From Polaromonas sp. JS666 (GTDB taxonomy: Bacteria > Pseudomonadota > Gammaproteobacteria > Burkholderiales > Burkholderiaceae_C), in assembly GCF_000013865.1 (NCBI RefSeq), contig NC_007948.1:2232001-2296000 (forward strand): DNA of 64,000 bases. Direction: 5' to 3'. This document shows, piece after piece, positions 7,745 through 16,068 of the stretch. A program made the position numbers and the translations under genes. The stretch's first letter is position 1. Each line of letters opens with the position of its first letter. The notes under the pieces are model-generated. The model had not been told where the DNA came from, searched no databases, and saw only the letters and a program-made list of their open reading frames with translations.

Positions 7745-9448
7745 ATGCCCCATAGCGTCTCCCTCATCAGCACTATCGCCGCCGGCCTGGGTCTGGCTTT
7801 GATCTTTGGCTTTGCGGCTGCACGGCTTCGCTTGCCCGCCATCGTTGGCTATCTGCTGGCAGGGGTGATCATCGGGCCCTTCACGCCGGGTTTTGTGGCC
7901 GATACCGGGATTGCCAGCCAGCTTGCCGAGATTGGCGTGATGCTGCTGATGTTTGGTGTCGGTCTGCATTTTTCGCTGGATGATTTGCTGGCGGTACGCA
8001 AGATTGCCGTGCCCGGCGCTGTGGTGCAGATGACTGTGGCGACTGCGCTGGGTATGGGGCTGGCGCACTGGTGGGGCTGGAACCTGGGCGGCGCGCTGGT
8101 GTTCGGGCTTTCGCTGTCGGTGGCCAGTACGGTGGTGTTGCTCCGCGCGCTTGAGAGTCGGGGGATTCTTGATTCCGTCAACGGGCGCATTGCCGTGGGC
8201 TGGCTCGTGGTGGAAGACCTGGCCATGGTGCTGGTGCTGGTCTTGTTGCCGCCGCTGGGCAGCTGGCTATCTGGTAAAACCGATGCCTCCGCCGATGTCA
8301 ACATGCTGTGGAAAACGCTGGGCATGACGATGTTGCAGGTCGGCGGTTTTGTCGCGCTGATGCTGGTCGTGGGGCGGCGGTTTTTTCCGTGGGTGCTGTG
8401 GCATGTACAGCGCACGGGTTCGCGTGAGCTCTTTACCTTGTGCGTGGTGGCGGCAGCCGTCAGCATTGCGTTTGGTGCGACGGCGCTGTTTGGCGTGTCG
8501 TTTGCGCTGGGCGCATTTTTTGCCGGCATGGTGATGCGCGAGTCCGAGTTCAGTCACCGTGCCGCAGAAGAGTCGCTGCCGCTGCGTGACGCTTTTGCGG
8601 TGCTGTTCTTTGTTTCGGTCGGCATGCTGTTTGACCCCTGGGTGCTTCTGGAGCGTCCGCTGCAGGTGCTGGCGGTGGTGGGCATCATCATTGTCGGCAA
8701 ATCGCTGGCGGCCGGCCTGCTCGTCGTGGCGTTTCGCTACCCGCTCAATACCGCGCTCACGGTGTCTGCCAGCCTGGCGCAGATCGGTGAATTTTCTTTC
8801 ATCCTGGTGGCCCTGGGTGCGTCGCTTGGACTGCTGCCGCCGGAGGGGCAAAGCCTGGTGCTGGCCGGGGCGCTGATCTCGATTGCGCTGAACCAGCTGG
8901 TCTTCAAGGCGGTTGAACCTTTTCAGCAATGGATACTGGGCAAGTCCGCACTGGCGCGCAAACTGGAAGCACGTGACGACCCGACGGCCCAGCTGCCGGC
9001 CAGCACTGAAGCGAAGTATCTCTCGCACCATGTGGTGCTGGTCGGTTATGGGCGGGTAGGGCGGCGCATCGCGGAGGCGCTTGGGGCCCACCACATCCCT
9101 TTTGTCGTGGCCGAGCAAAACCGCGAGGCGGTTGAACGGCTGCGGGAGCAGGGGCTGCCTGCGGTCTCAGGTGATGCGTCGGAGCCTGATGTGCTGATTC
9201 AGGCGCATATCGCGCAAGCCCGCATGCTGGTGATTGCCACACCTGACACGCTCGATGTGCGGCAGATGATTGCGACGGCCCGGGCGCTTAACCCGGCGAT
9301 TGAAACAGTGGTGCGCACACACAACGAGGCGGAGGCCAAGCTGCTGGATCAGGAAAATGCTGGTAAGGTGTTTCTGGGGGAGCATGAGTTGGCACAGGCG
9401 ATGACGCGCCATGTGCTGGAGCGCTCCGCCGCCAGTGCTGCACATTAG
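7745..9448 (+). CDS. CPA2-family cation:proton antiporter with RCK domain (YbaL/KefB-like)
   Basis: A 567-residue inner-membrane protein. Roughly residues 1-395 form about 12 hydrophobic segments of the Na+/H+ exchanger fold (for example RLPAIVGYLLAGVIIGPFTPG at 28-48). Residues about 425-545 form a cytoplasmic RCK/TrkA-N domain with the nucleotide loop VVLVGYGRVGRR. There is no TrkA-C domain. Length and domain order match E. coli YbaL (about 558) better than KefB/KefC. The expected role is K+ or Na+ efflux coupled to proton entry, gated by nucleotide or redox state. It appears to be a single-gene unit. Confidence 0.88.
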   Translation: MPHSVSLISTIAAGLGLALIFGFAAARLRLPAIVGYLLAGVIIGPFTPGFVADTGIASQLAEIGVMLLMFGVGLHFSLDDLLAVRKIAVPGAVVQMTVATALGMGLAHWWGWNLGGALVFGLSLSVASTVVLLRALESRGILDSVNGRIAVGWLVVEDLAMVLVLVLLPPLGSWLSGKTDASADVNMLWKTLGMTMLQVGGFVALMLVVGRRFFPWVLWHVQRTGSRELFTLCVVAAAVSIAFGATALFGVSFALGAFFAGMVMRESEFSHRAAEESLPLRDAFAVLFFVSVGMLFDPWVLLERPLQVLAVVGIIIVGKSLAAGLLVVAFRYPLNTALTVSASLAQIGEFSFILVALGASLGLLPPEGQSLVLAGALISIALNQLVFKAVEPFQQWILGKSALARKLEARDDPTAQLPASTEAKYLSHHVVLVGYGRVGRRIAEALGAHHIPFVVAEQNREAVERLREQGLPAVSGDASEPDVLIQAHIAQARMLVIATPDTLDVRQMIATARALNPAIETVVRTHNEAEAKLLDQENAGKVFLGEHELAQAMTRHVLERSAASAAH

Positions 9449-9531
9449 CGGAGGCTTTTAAGCCCGCACACGAACGAAGCGCGGCGGATCACACCGCTGA
9501 ACGCACCAGGTCCCTGCAGACGTGGGGTTGC

Positions 9532-10089
9532 TCATGAAGCAGCGTGGTCAATGAAGACCGAGAGGTGAGGGTGCTCACGCCTGATCAACTGGGCCTCGTG
9601 GCCGTCGGCCTGCATCATCTGGAAATCAGAAAAATCGAAGCCCGGTCCGACCATGCAGGCCACCAGGGTGAAGCCATCCGGGTGACCGGCCAGGGGTCTG
9701 GCGGCCTGCCAGAGGCCTGCCGCAATGACGTGTTGGGGTTGACGCGGCAGCGGCCCATCGAGGTTCTCTGCAACACTGACGGGACCCAGCGGGATACAGC
9801 TTGCCTGGTGAGTGGTGGCATCCCACGCCCAGAGGTCAAGCGGTGCGCCTTCGAGGTATACCCAGACCTCATCTGAAAGCACCTTGTGCCAACGGGAATG
9901 CTGTCCGGCCTCCAGCAGGAAGTAAATGGACGTGAGGGCATGCCGCGCCGGCCGCCCGTCCGCAGGTTGCACCTGCAGGTCCGAGCGGAAGACTTCGCGG
10001 TACCAGCCGCCCTCGGGATGGGGCCGCAGTTGCAGGTGCGCAACCAGCTGGCGGGCACGTTGCAGGCAGTCGGGGCGGTGCGCGGTCAT
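9532..10089 (-). CDS. Cupin-fold DUF985 protein
   Basis: A 185-residue cytosolic protein with the DUF985 (Cupin_5) signatures: LQLRPHPEGGWYREVFRSD near residues 20-38, then RHALTSIYFLLEAGQHSRWHKVLSDEVWVYLEGAPLDL, which carries the cupin His/Glu residues. The family is a small RmlC-like beta-barrel of unknown reaction, sometimes proposed to act on sugar nucleotides. It stands apart from the convergent antiporter gene and has no functional partner next to it. Confidence 0.8.
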   Translation of the reverse strand: MTAHRPDCLQRARQLVAHLQLRPHPEGGWYREVFRSDLQVQPADGRPARHALTSIYFLLEAGQHSRWHKVLSDEVWVYLEGAPLDLWAWDATTHQASCIPLGPVSVAENLDGPLPRQPQHVIAAGLWQAARPLAGHPDGFTLVACMVGPGFDFSDFQMMQADGHEAQLIRREHPHLSVFIDHAAS

Positions 10090-10163
10090 GGGGCGAAGTT
10101 TGCCTCAAATCCGCAGGGGCCTTCACCGACCCTCATAGAGGTCCCACGGAATAAAGCCAGAGG

Positions 10164-10559
10164 CTATTCCAGATCCTCCATGGCCAGCGAGTGGTATCTC
10201 TGGGCATAGGAAAACGGCACCGTGCGCACCACGGCCATCACGCGCTCGGTGTCCTCCCCGGAGTGCACGGGAATCATCAGTCCATAGTGGCCTTCCCGTG
10301 CCAGATCGCCGAATTTGTGGACGGTCGCCCCCTCGGTACCCACGGACGGCAGATGTACATCTGAATGTCCATCGGCCGGGCTGATTTCCTTGAGAATGGT
10401 TTCCGGGCTCAGCAGCATGACGCCGTCGTTGCCTGCCTCGAGTTCGCTGGCGACCTTGCGGACGTCCGCGGCATCCGGAAACATGATGACCGCGTAGCCC
10501 GTCGGGTAAAAAACACCGCCCATATTCAGCATTTTTTTGGTCAGTTCAAAGTCTTTCAT
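10164..10559 (-). CDS. Conserved hypothetical protein (stress-type, about 131 aa)
   Basis: I do not recognise this family with confidence. The protein has no signal peptide and no membrane segment, and shows an alternating alpha/beta pattern (GYAVIMFPDAADVRKVASELEA, then GLMIPVHSGEDTERVMAVVR) that resembles a ferredoxin-like or nucleotide-independent two-repeat fold. The ATG at 10559 was chosen because AAAAGGA lies 7 bp upstream. An upstream ATG in frame would add ten residues without a good ribosome-binding site. It is transcribed alone, ahead of the cupin gene. Confidence 0.6.
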   Translation of the reverse strand: MKDFELTKKMLNMGGVFYPTGYAVIMFPDAADVRKVASELEAGNDGVMLLSPETILKEISPADGHSDVHLPSVGTEGATVHKFGDLAREGHYGLMIPVHSGEDTERVMAVVRTVPFSYAQRYHSLAMEDLE

Positions 10560-10691
10560 GGCCTGTCCTTTTTGCATCAACCTGATCATTAAGGCGCGAA
10601 AATCCTCTGCGCCCGGTCAGCCATGACATCCTCTTCCTGTCAGACACGAGCGTCAGGACCGTGGGCTGCCGGCTGGTGCACCGCTAATGGC

Positions 10692-12539
10692 TCAAGGCAG
10701 GTCCTCGAATTTGATGGCCGGCTCTGCCATCACGCGCACGGTGCTTTGCAGGCCATCCAGGATCTGGTTGGCAAAATAGCTGCTCTGTGTGTCGGGCTCC
10801 AGCGCGGCAAGCACGAGGTTGCCCAGAGGCTGGTTGAGCGGCACGTAGTAGCTGCCGCGCGGCACATCGACCACACCGCGCAGCAGGCTCACCTGTGCTT
10901 TGATGACCGGTGCGCCGCCGGCGATCGTGCCGCGCACGTCCTGCCGCTCGCCTGTCGTGCGCGAGCTTTCCCGGTAGCTGTCGCCCAGCAGGGAGCCGGG
11001 CTCTGCCACACGCAACACCTGTACGCCGTGCAGGCGCAGCCGGTCCACGGCTTTGCCCGAGTCTGCGGACAGCCAGTACCCGCAGGGACGTGCGCGCACC
11101 TTGACCTTGCGCAGCGCGAGCGCCGAGTCCCAGTCCACCGTGACGGCCTTGTCGGCACCGCTTACCGGGTCCAGCATGAGCAGCTCGTACTGGGCGGGCG
11201 TAGCTGCCGCTTCCACAATGGCTTCGTCCCTGCAGGCCTGGGCGCTGACTTCCTTGTCGAGGTAGGGGCGCAGCTGGTTCAGGTCGCTGGCGCGCTGGGC
11301 GGTGCTGGCGAGCACGCTGGTGATGGCCGTGACGTGGGTATGCACGCGCCGCTGTATGTGCAGCCGCCCGATGCCCACGCCGCGTGTTTCGATCAGCAGG
11401 CTCACGGAATTCTTCAGGCCGTTCACATTGCGGCCCGTATCAGGTTGGGTGCTGCCCATGGAGATCTTCCTGTCGGCCAGGTCGGTGGATGTGGTGTAGT
11501 ACCACTCGGTGCTCAGGCCCTGGGTCTTGAGGGCTGCCAGCAGGGGGCGGCGGTACCACTCCTCGGCGGCTTTGGTCAAAAACTCGGGGATATTGGCGGT
11601 GGTGGCGTATTGCAGCAGCGTGTCGAACTTCTGCACCGTGCCAAACTTTTGCAGGAAGCGGCCCACCACGGTGTATTCGTGCGCATCCACGACCACCGTG
11701 GGACGGTAGTCCCGTGTGAGTTGAGCCAGCGCCTGGGTCTCGGGCGTGTTGAGCAGCAAATGATCGCGGTTCATGTCCAGCCCGCCGCTGGTCACACGCT
11801 GGTCAGTGGCTGCGCCGTCGGGGTTGGCGCGCGGAACAATGACCACATTGATGTGTTCCAGCACAGGCCGCAAACGGCCCTGTGCAAGCTCCCTGGCAAT
11901 GATCAGCAGCGCCTCGCTACCGGCAGGCTCGTCGCCATGCTGCTGCCCGACCAGCAACACCGTCGGCCGGCCCGTAGCCTGGAGGGCGGACGGGTCTGTG
12001 CCGCTGGCATGGGTCAGGACCAGCGCCTCAAGGGGTTCGCCACGCTGGGACCTCCCGATGGGTAGAACGGCAGCTTTAACGCCAGGCGCTTGCGATGCGA
12101 CCATCGCCTGATCGCGCAGCCAGGCCTGGATTTCCGCCAGGGTGGTGAAGCTGGTGCGGCCGGCTTGCAGGCCCGGTGTGTCGTAAATCACCGAAGGTGC
12201 CGGAAACCGGGCGGCGACAGCCGCGCTGTAGGGTGCTGGCGGGTCAGCGGGCGCTGAGGAGGGTGTTGCAGGTAGCCGCGAGGGCGGGGCAACCGGAGAT
12301 ATCTGTACCGCGGCCGGGGGCGCAGCCGGTCGTGGTGCGGTGACTACAGATGCGGGAGGGCTGGCGGGTGCACGCGCGACCGGCGGTGACGAGGAAGGTG
12401 TCCAGGGTGGCAGGGGTACCGATGTGCATGCCGCCAGCAAGGCCGCCAGTGGAATCGCCACCATGATTCGCCCGGTCCAGGGCCGGTTGTCTGGCGGCTG
12501 GGTGCCGGATGCGTGGGGTGGTGCCGCGGGTCTGCTCAT
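10692..12539 (-). CDS. M14-family zinc carboxypeptidase, predicted lipoprotein
   Basis: The product is about 615 residues. The N-terminus has a hydrophobic segment ending in LAALLAAC, a lipobox, followed by a long Pro/Ala/Ser-rich linker of about 90 residues, so the enzyme is probably tethered in the envelope. The catalytic part has the M14 zinc motif LVGQQHGDEPAGSEAL (HGDE), the substrate-Arg/Asn region NPDGA and DMNRDH, the third zinc ligand in VVDAHEYTVVG, and the general-base Glu in SLLIETRGVGIG. The expected role is trimming of peptides or murein peptides. The ATG at 12539 has AAGGA 9 bp upstream; longer starts (12548 or 12617) are possible. Confidence 0.85.
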   Translation of the reverse strand: MSRPAAPPHASGTQPPDNRPWTGRIMVAIPLAALLAACTSVPLPPWTPSSSPPVARAPASPPASVVTAPRPAAPPAAVQISPVAPPSRLPATPSSAPADPPAPYSAAVAARFPAPSVIYDTPGLQAGRTSFTTLAEIQAWLRDQAMVASQAPGVKAAVLPIGRSQRGEPLEALVLTHASGTDPSALQATGRPTVLLVGQQHGDEPAGSEALLIIARELAQGRLRPVLEHINVVIVPRANPDGAATDQRVTSGGLDMNRDHLLLNTPETQALAQLTRDYRPTVVVDAHEYTVVGRFLQKFGTVQKFDTLLQYATTANIPEFLTKAAEEWYRRPLLAALKTQGLSTEWYYTTSTDLADRKISMGSTQPDTGRNVNGLKNSVSLLIETRGVGIGRLHIQRRVHTHVTAITSVLASTAQRASDLNQLRPYLDKEVSAQACRDEAIVEAAATPAQYELLMLDPVSGADKAVTVDWDSALALRKVKVRARPCGYWLSADSGKAVDRLRLHGVQVLRVAEPGSLLGDSYRESSRTTGERQDVRGTIAGGAPVIKAQVSLLRGVVDVPRGSYYVPLNQPLGNLVLAALEPDTQSSYFANQILDGLQSTVRVMAEPAIKFEDLP

Positions 12540-12722
12540 CGCTGTCATTCCTTTGTTGTCTTGCGCGCTGGGCGTTTGTCGCCTGGCCGGGCCCGGGCTT
12601 GGGGCCGGCAGGTTCAAGGCATGTTACCCGGCTTGTGTGGCGGCTTGCCTTGGTGACTTCCCCCTGGCTGCCCATGGGCCAAGAGAAACACTGGGTTTTA
12701 CTCTGCTGGGATAATTGGACTC

Positions 12723-13757
12723 ATGTCAACGCCCGTTCCCGGCTCAGCCGGCTCTTTGCATTCTGTCACCGATAACCGTGCGCATTCGCCGTGGCGCCTG
12801 AGCGTGGCCCCGATGATGGACTGGACGGACCGGCATTGCCGCCACTTTCACCGCCTGCTGTCTGGCCACGCCTTGCTGTATACCGAGATGGTGACAACCG
12901 GTGCCCTGATACATGGCGACGTGGCGCGGCATCTTCGTTTTGGCGTGGAGGAGCACCCGGTGGCCCTGCAACTGGGCGGCAGCGAGCCGGCCGAACTGGC
13001 CCAGTGCGCCACGCTGGGCGAGCAGTGGGGCTATGACGAGATCAACCTGAACTGCGGCTGCCCCAGCGAGCGGGTGCAGCGCGGCTCCTTCGGCGCCTGC
13101 CTGATGGCCGAGCCGCAACTGGTGGCCGATTGCGTCAAGGCCATGGTCGACGTGGTGTCCGTTCCTGTGACGGTGAAGCACCGTATCGGCATCGACAAGG
13201 GCGAAAGCTACGGTTTTGTGCGTGATTTTGTGGGCGCGGTCAGCGAGGCGGGGTGCAGCACCTTCATCGTCCACGCGCGCAACGCCTGGCTCAAGGGCCT
13301 TTCCCCGAAGGAAAACCGCGAGGTGCCGCCGCTGCGCTATGAACTGGTGCACCGGCTCAAGGCCGAGTTTCCGCAACTCACCATCGCCATCAACGGCGGC
13401 ATCACTACCAGCACGCAAGTGGCCGAGCAGCTGCAGCAACTCGACGGCGTGATGATTGGCCGCGAGGCTTATCACAACCCCTGGTGGCTCAGCGTTTGGG
13501 ATGCGGCGTTTTACGGTGTGGCGGATGCTGGGCGGACGCGCGAATCCGTTGAAGCGCAGATGGTGGACTACATGGCACGCGAAGCCGCCGAGCATGGCAC
13601 GCCCTGGAGCAGCATTGCACGTCACATGCTGGGTTTGCGCCACGGCCTGCCTGGGGCGCGGCGCTGGCGGCAGGTCTGGAGCAACCACAAGCTCAAGGCC
13701 CTTCACCCGCGCGACGTGATGGCGCTGGCGCATGAGGCTGTGCTGGAGGCGGCATAG
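12723..13757 (+). CDS. dusA: tRNA-dihydrouridine synthase A
   Basis: A 344-residue FMN-dependent enzyme that reduces uridines in the tRNA D-loop. The start of the barrel reads LSVAPMMDWTDRHCRHFHRLL (residues 27-46). The catalytic Cys113 is in NLNCGCPSERVQRGSFGACLM. The GHG-like phosphate-binding region INGGI and GVMIGREAYHNPW are near residue 225-260. The TEMVTTGALIHG and SNHKLKALHPRD blocks are typical of the DusA subfamily rather than DusB/DusC. It is a stand-alone gene convergent with the lrp gene. Confidence 0.94.
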   Translation: MSTPVPGSAGSLHSVTDNRAHSPWRLSVAPMMDWTDRHCRHFHRLLSGHALLYTEMVTTGALIHGDVARHLRFGVEEHPVALQLGGSEPAELAQCATLGEQWGYDEINLNCGCPSERVQRGSFGACLMAEPQLVADCVKAMVDVVSVPVTVKHRIGIDKGESYGFVRDFVGAVSEAGCSTFIVHARNAWLKGLSPKENREVPPLRYELVHRLKAEFPQLTIAINGGITTSTQVAEQLQQLDGVMIGREAYHNPWWLSVWDAAFYGVADAGRTRESVEAQMVDYMAREAAEHGTPWSSIARHMLGLRHGLPGARRWRQVWSNHKLKALHPRDVMALAHEAVLEAA

Positions 13758-13789
13758 GGCGGCTGCCTCGGGGCGCGTCCGGGCTACCC

Positions 13790-13813
13790 GGGCTATAGGG
13801 CTATAGGGCTATA
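13790..13813. repeat. Three exact copies of GGGCTATA
   Basis: An 8-bp unit, GGGCTATA, is repeated three times head to tail between the convergent dusA and lrp genes. The last copy provides the TAG stop codon of the lrp gene, so slippage here could change that C-terminus. Confidence 0.75.
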
Positions 13814-14264
13814 GGCCGACGGCGCTGCGCCGGTCAATCTTGCGGCTAAGGACGATGGACGTCTGGGTGTGGTTCACGCCATCAATCAGGCCGATACGGT
13901 CCAGCAGCGCGTTGAGCTGTTCATGGGTTTCACAGCGCAGGAAAACCAGGTAGTCGAACTGCCCGCTGACGGCCGATACCTCTTCAATCTCGGGCATCTG
14001 GGCGAGCTCCTTGAGCACTGATGCGGTGGTCTTGGGCAGGATGCTCAGGCTGCAGTAGGCGCGCACGGCGGTGCTGTCCAGCCTTTGGCCCAATCGCACA
14101 CCATACCCGGCCACCACACCGTCGCGTTCGAGTCGTGCAAGGCGCGCCACCACCGTGGTCCGCGCCAGCTTCAGCTTGCGCGCCAGAGTGGCTGCAGGCT
14201 CGCGCGCATTGGCCTGCAGGAGACTCAGCAGGCGCCGGTCAGTGTCATCCAGATGCATGCTCAT
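13809..14264 (-). CDS. Lrp/AsnC-family transcriptional regulator
   Basis: A 151-residue regulator with an N-terminal helix-turn-helix (LDDTDRRLLSLLQANAREPAATLARKLKLARTTVVARLARLERDGVV, residues 5-50) and a C-terminal RAM/AsnC ligand-binding domain (VSAVSGQFDYLVFLRCETHEQLNALLDRIGLIDGV). Size is typical. It is divergent from the saccharopine-dehydrogenase-like gene at 14607, so an amino-acid-responsive control of that gene, possibly by lysine or a lysine-derived metabolite, is a reasonable inference. It probably also binds its own upstream region, where TTGAC-type dyads are seen. Confidence 0.9.
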   Translation of the reverse strand: MSMHLDDTDRRLLSLLQANAREPAATLARKLKLARTTVVARLARLERDGVVAGYGVRLGQRLDSTAVRAYCSLSILPKTTASVLKELAQMPEIEEVSAVSGQFDYLVFLRCETHEQLNALLDRIGLIDGVNHTQTSIVLSRKIDRRSAVGL

Positions 14265-14312
14265 ATAAATTGACTATGAGTTATGTCGTTATGACCAATA
14301 TAAAAACTCTTT

Positions 14313-14328
14313 TTGACGGAATTGTCAA
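14313..14328. promoter_or_regulatory. Candidate Lrp/AsnC operator TTGAC-N6-GTCAA
   Basis: A perfect 5-bp-arm dyad, TTGAC-N6-GTCAA, lies 49 bp upstream of the lrp start. Extra TTGAC half-sites occur at 14270-14274 and 14335-14339. Repeated half-sites with near-helical spacing fit an Lrp-type multimer. The AT-rich stretch 14258-14340 also contains the probable lrp promoter. Confidence 0.5.
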
Positions 14329-14416
14329 TACACATTGACATGGATGACGCATACGATAGAACCAAATGAGGCCAGGATTGCGCGTTGATAAAGGGGCGGA
14401 AATGGGGGGGTGGCCC

Positions 14417-14582
14417 CTAGTGCAGTGTTGCATGCTTGATGGGACGAATAAAAGCGATGGATTTTGGGTCAGGGCAAGGCGCAAACCACAGCGATACCCG
14501 CAGGTATCGCGCGGATTTGCAACGCCGCCATGGCGCAAAAGACGCGGTTTTATGTTCCAGATAGCGTGCAACACTGCACTAG
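14417..14582. mobile_element. MITE-like element, 166 bp, with 19-bp terminal inverted repeats
   Basis: The left end CTAGTGCAGTGTTGCATGC (14417-14435) and the right end (14564-14582) are inverted copies with one mismatch. The outermost CTAG may be a target-site duplication or part of the arms. The interior folds strongly: GCGATACC-CGCA-GGTATCGC (14491-14510) sits inside flanking GGCG..CAAA / TTTGC..CGCC arms. There is no open reading frame of note inside. These are the traits of a miniature, non-autonomous transposable element. It occupies the promoter side of the saccharopine-dehydrogenase-like gene. The rest of the 14265-14606 gap holds only the lrp regulatory region. Confidence 0.65.
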
Positions 14583-14606
14583 CCGCAGGGCATGAAAGGA
14601 AAGGGT

Positions 14607-15710
14607 ATGGTCACCAGCGTCAGGCCCATCACCATTCTGGGTGCCGGGCACATTGGTTTTGCCATGGCCGTGCTGCTCAGGCACGTCGGCGACTATGAGA
14701 TCCTCGTGGCCGACCGAGACTGCAAGCGGCTGAAACCCCTGGCCGCCTTGGGCCTGGATGTGATGGTGGTGAATGACGAGGTCTCGCTGGCCCGTGCCGT
14801 GGCTGGGCGTTACGCCGTGCTGAACGCGTTGCCCTTTCATCAGGCCATTACCGTCTCCGGCCTCTGCGCCAGGGAGCATGTCCATTATTTTGACCTGACC
14901 GAAGACATCGGGAGTGCGCAGGCCATCCGCGGACTGGCGGCGGATGCCACCAGCGTGCTGATGCCCCAGTGCGGGCTGGCGCCGGGTTTCATTGGCATCG
15001 TGGGCCATGATCTTGCGCGCCGGTTTGACCGGCTGCTGGACCTGCACCTGCGCGTGGGTGCCCTGCCGCGCTATTGCCTCAACAGGCTGCGCTACAACCT
15101 GACGTGGAGCACCGAAGGACTCATTAACCAATACTGCAATCCGTGCAACGCCATCGTGGACGGCGAGCCCACGCAGGTCATGGCGCTGGAAGGCTACGAG
15201 ACCTTTGCGCTGGACGGCGTCGAATATGAGGCCTTCAATACATCGGGCGGGCTGGGTACGCTCATGGAGACACTGCACGGGAAGGCGCGCAACGTGGACT
15301 ACAAATCGGTTCGCTATCCCGGGCACTGCGCTGTCATTAAGTTGTTGCTGAACGATTTGCGTTTACGGGAACGCCGGGACCTGCTCAAGGATATTCTGGA
15401 GGCAGCGATCCCGGCAACGCGTCAGGACGTCATCGTGGTGTTTGCCTCGGCCTCGGGCTATCGCAATCAACGCCTCGTTGAGGAGTCGTATTTCTCGCGA
15501 ATGGCGGGCGCCGAGATTGACGGAAACTCCCTGACCGCCATACAGTTGACGACGGCTGCCGGCATTTGTACTGCACTGGACCTGGTTGCGAAGGGGGCCT
15601 TGCCGCAATCCGGTTTTATTGGACAGGAGCAGATAGCGCTCGACGAATTCTTGCAGAATCGGTTTGGCCGCATCTGCACCGAAAATTTGACGGAGGCAAG
15701 ACCTGCATGA
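14607..15710 (+). CDS. Saccharopine dehydrogenase-like NAD(P)-binding protein
   Basis: A 367-residue enzyme with an N-terminal Rossmann motif ITILGAGHIGFAMAV (residues 8-22) and the saccharopine-dehydrogenase C-terminal domain, including MPQCGLAPGFIGIVGHDLA and the RYPGHC block. The family covers saccharopine dehydrogenases/lysine-ketoglutarate reductases and relatives acting on amino-acid-derived imines. A lysine-degradation role is suggested by the divergent Lrp-type regulator but is not proven. The ATG at 14607 has AAGGA 6 bp upstream; an ATG at 14592 is also in frame. The gene starts 24 bp after a MITE-like element, so its transcription may depend on sequences inside the insertion. Confidence 0.8.
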   Translation: MVTSVRPITILGAGHIGFAMAVLLRHVGDYEILVADRDCKRLKPLAALGLDVMVVNDEVSLARAVAGRYAVLNALPFHQAITVSGLCAREHVHYFDLTEDIGSAQAIRGLAADATSVLMPQCGLAPGFIGIVGHDLARRFDRLLDLHLRVGALPRYCLNRLRYNLTWSTEGLINQYCNPCNAIVDGEPTQVMALEGYETFALDGVEYEAFNTSGGLGTLMETLHGKARNVDYKSVRYPGHCAVIKLLLNDLRLRERRDLLKDILEAAIPATRQDVIVVFASASGYRNQRLVEESYFSRMAGAEIDGNSLTAIQLTTAAGICTALDLVAKGALPQSGFIGQEQIALDEFLQNRFGRICTENLTEARPA

Positions 15711-16068
15711 AGGCAAGTGACGCTGAAACCAGAAGGCTGAAACTTGCGTGCAGGTCGCGCTGTCGAGCCGTTGCTGGCCAGCGATCTTCAAGCCGTTCCC
15801 GAAACAACGTGAAACTCTTTCGGAGCTATTTTTTTCGGGGGGTGCGCCATCTTGCTGTATGCCGGGGTTACGCTGCGCGCATCTGCTGTTGCATATTTGA
15901 AAAAAAGGAGAGCGCAGCAAGCGATGCCCTTTACCGGAACTTTTATCTGACCTTAAAATCTACCAAGCAATAAGATTTGAGGTATACATTCAAGTCATAG
16001 CGCAGTAAGCAAAGAAATTCTTTGCCGCCGGCCGAGAACCTTCATTTGCTGCGCACATAGGAGGTCCT
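15711..16068. other. 358-bp intergenic region upstream of prkA
   Basis: I see no convincing gene here; a short open frame continues from within the preceding gene and lacks family features. The stretch becomes AT-richer after 15885. It contains a TATACAT (-10-like) element at 15983-15989 and the strong AGGAGG ribosome-binding site of prkA at 16059-16064. It probably holds the promoter of the prkA-yeaH-spoVR operon. I looked for a sigma-54 GG-N10-GC element and did not find a good one. Confidence 0.5.

Noticed and set aside
10623..12065. Long open frame (480 codons) opposite the M14 carboxypeptidase gene
   Set aside because: It is the antisense shadow of a gene with full M14 catalytic motifs; high GC gives long open frames on the opposite strand.
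15566..15973. Open frame of about 135 codons running from inside the saccharopine-dehydrogenase-like gene into the gap before prkA
   Set aside because: It overlaps a clear gene in another frame, has no ribosome-binding site and no protein-family pattern; composition looks like shadow coding.
15950..16060. Sigma-54 promoter upstream of prkA
   Set aside because: GG and GC pairs exist but not with the required 10-bp spacing.
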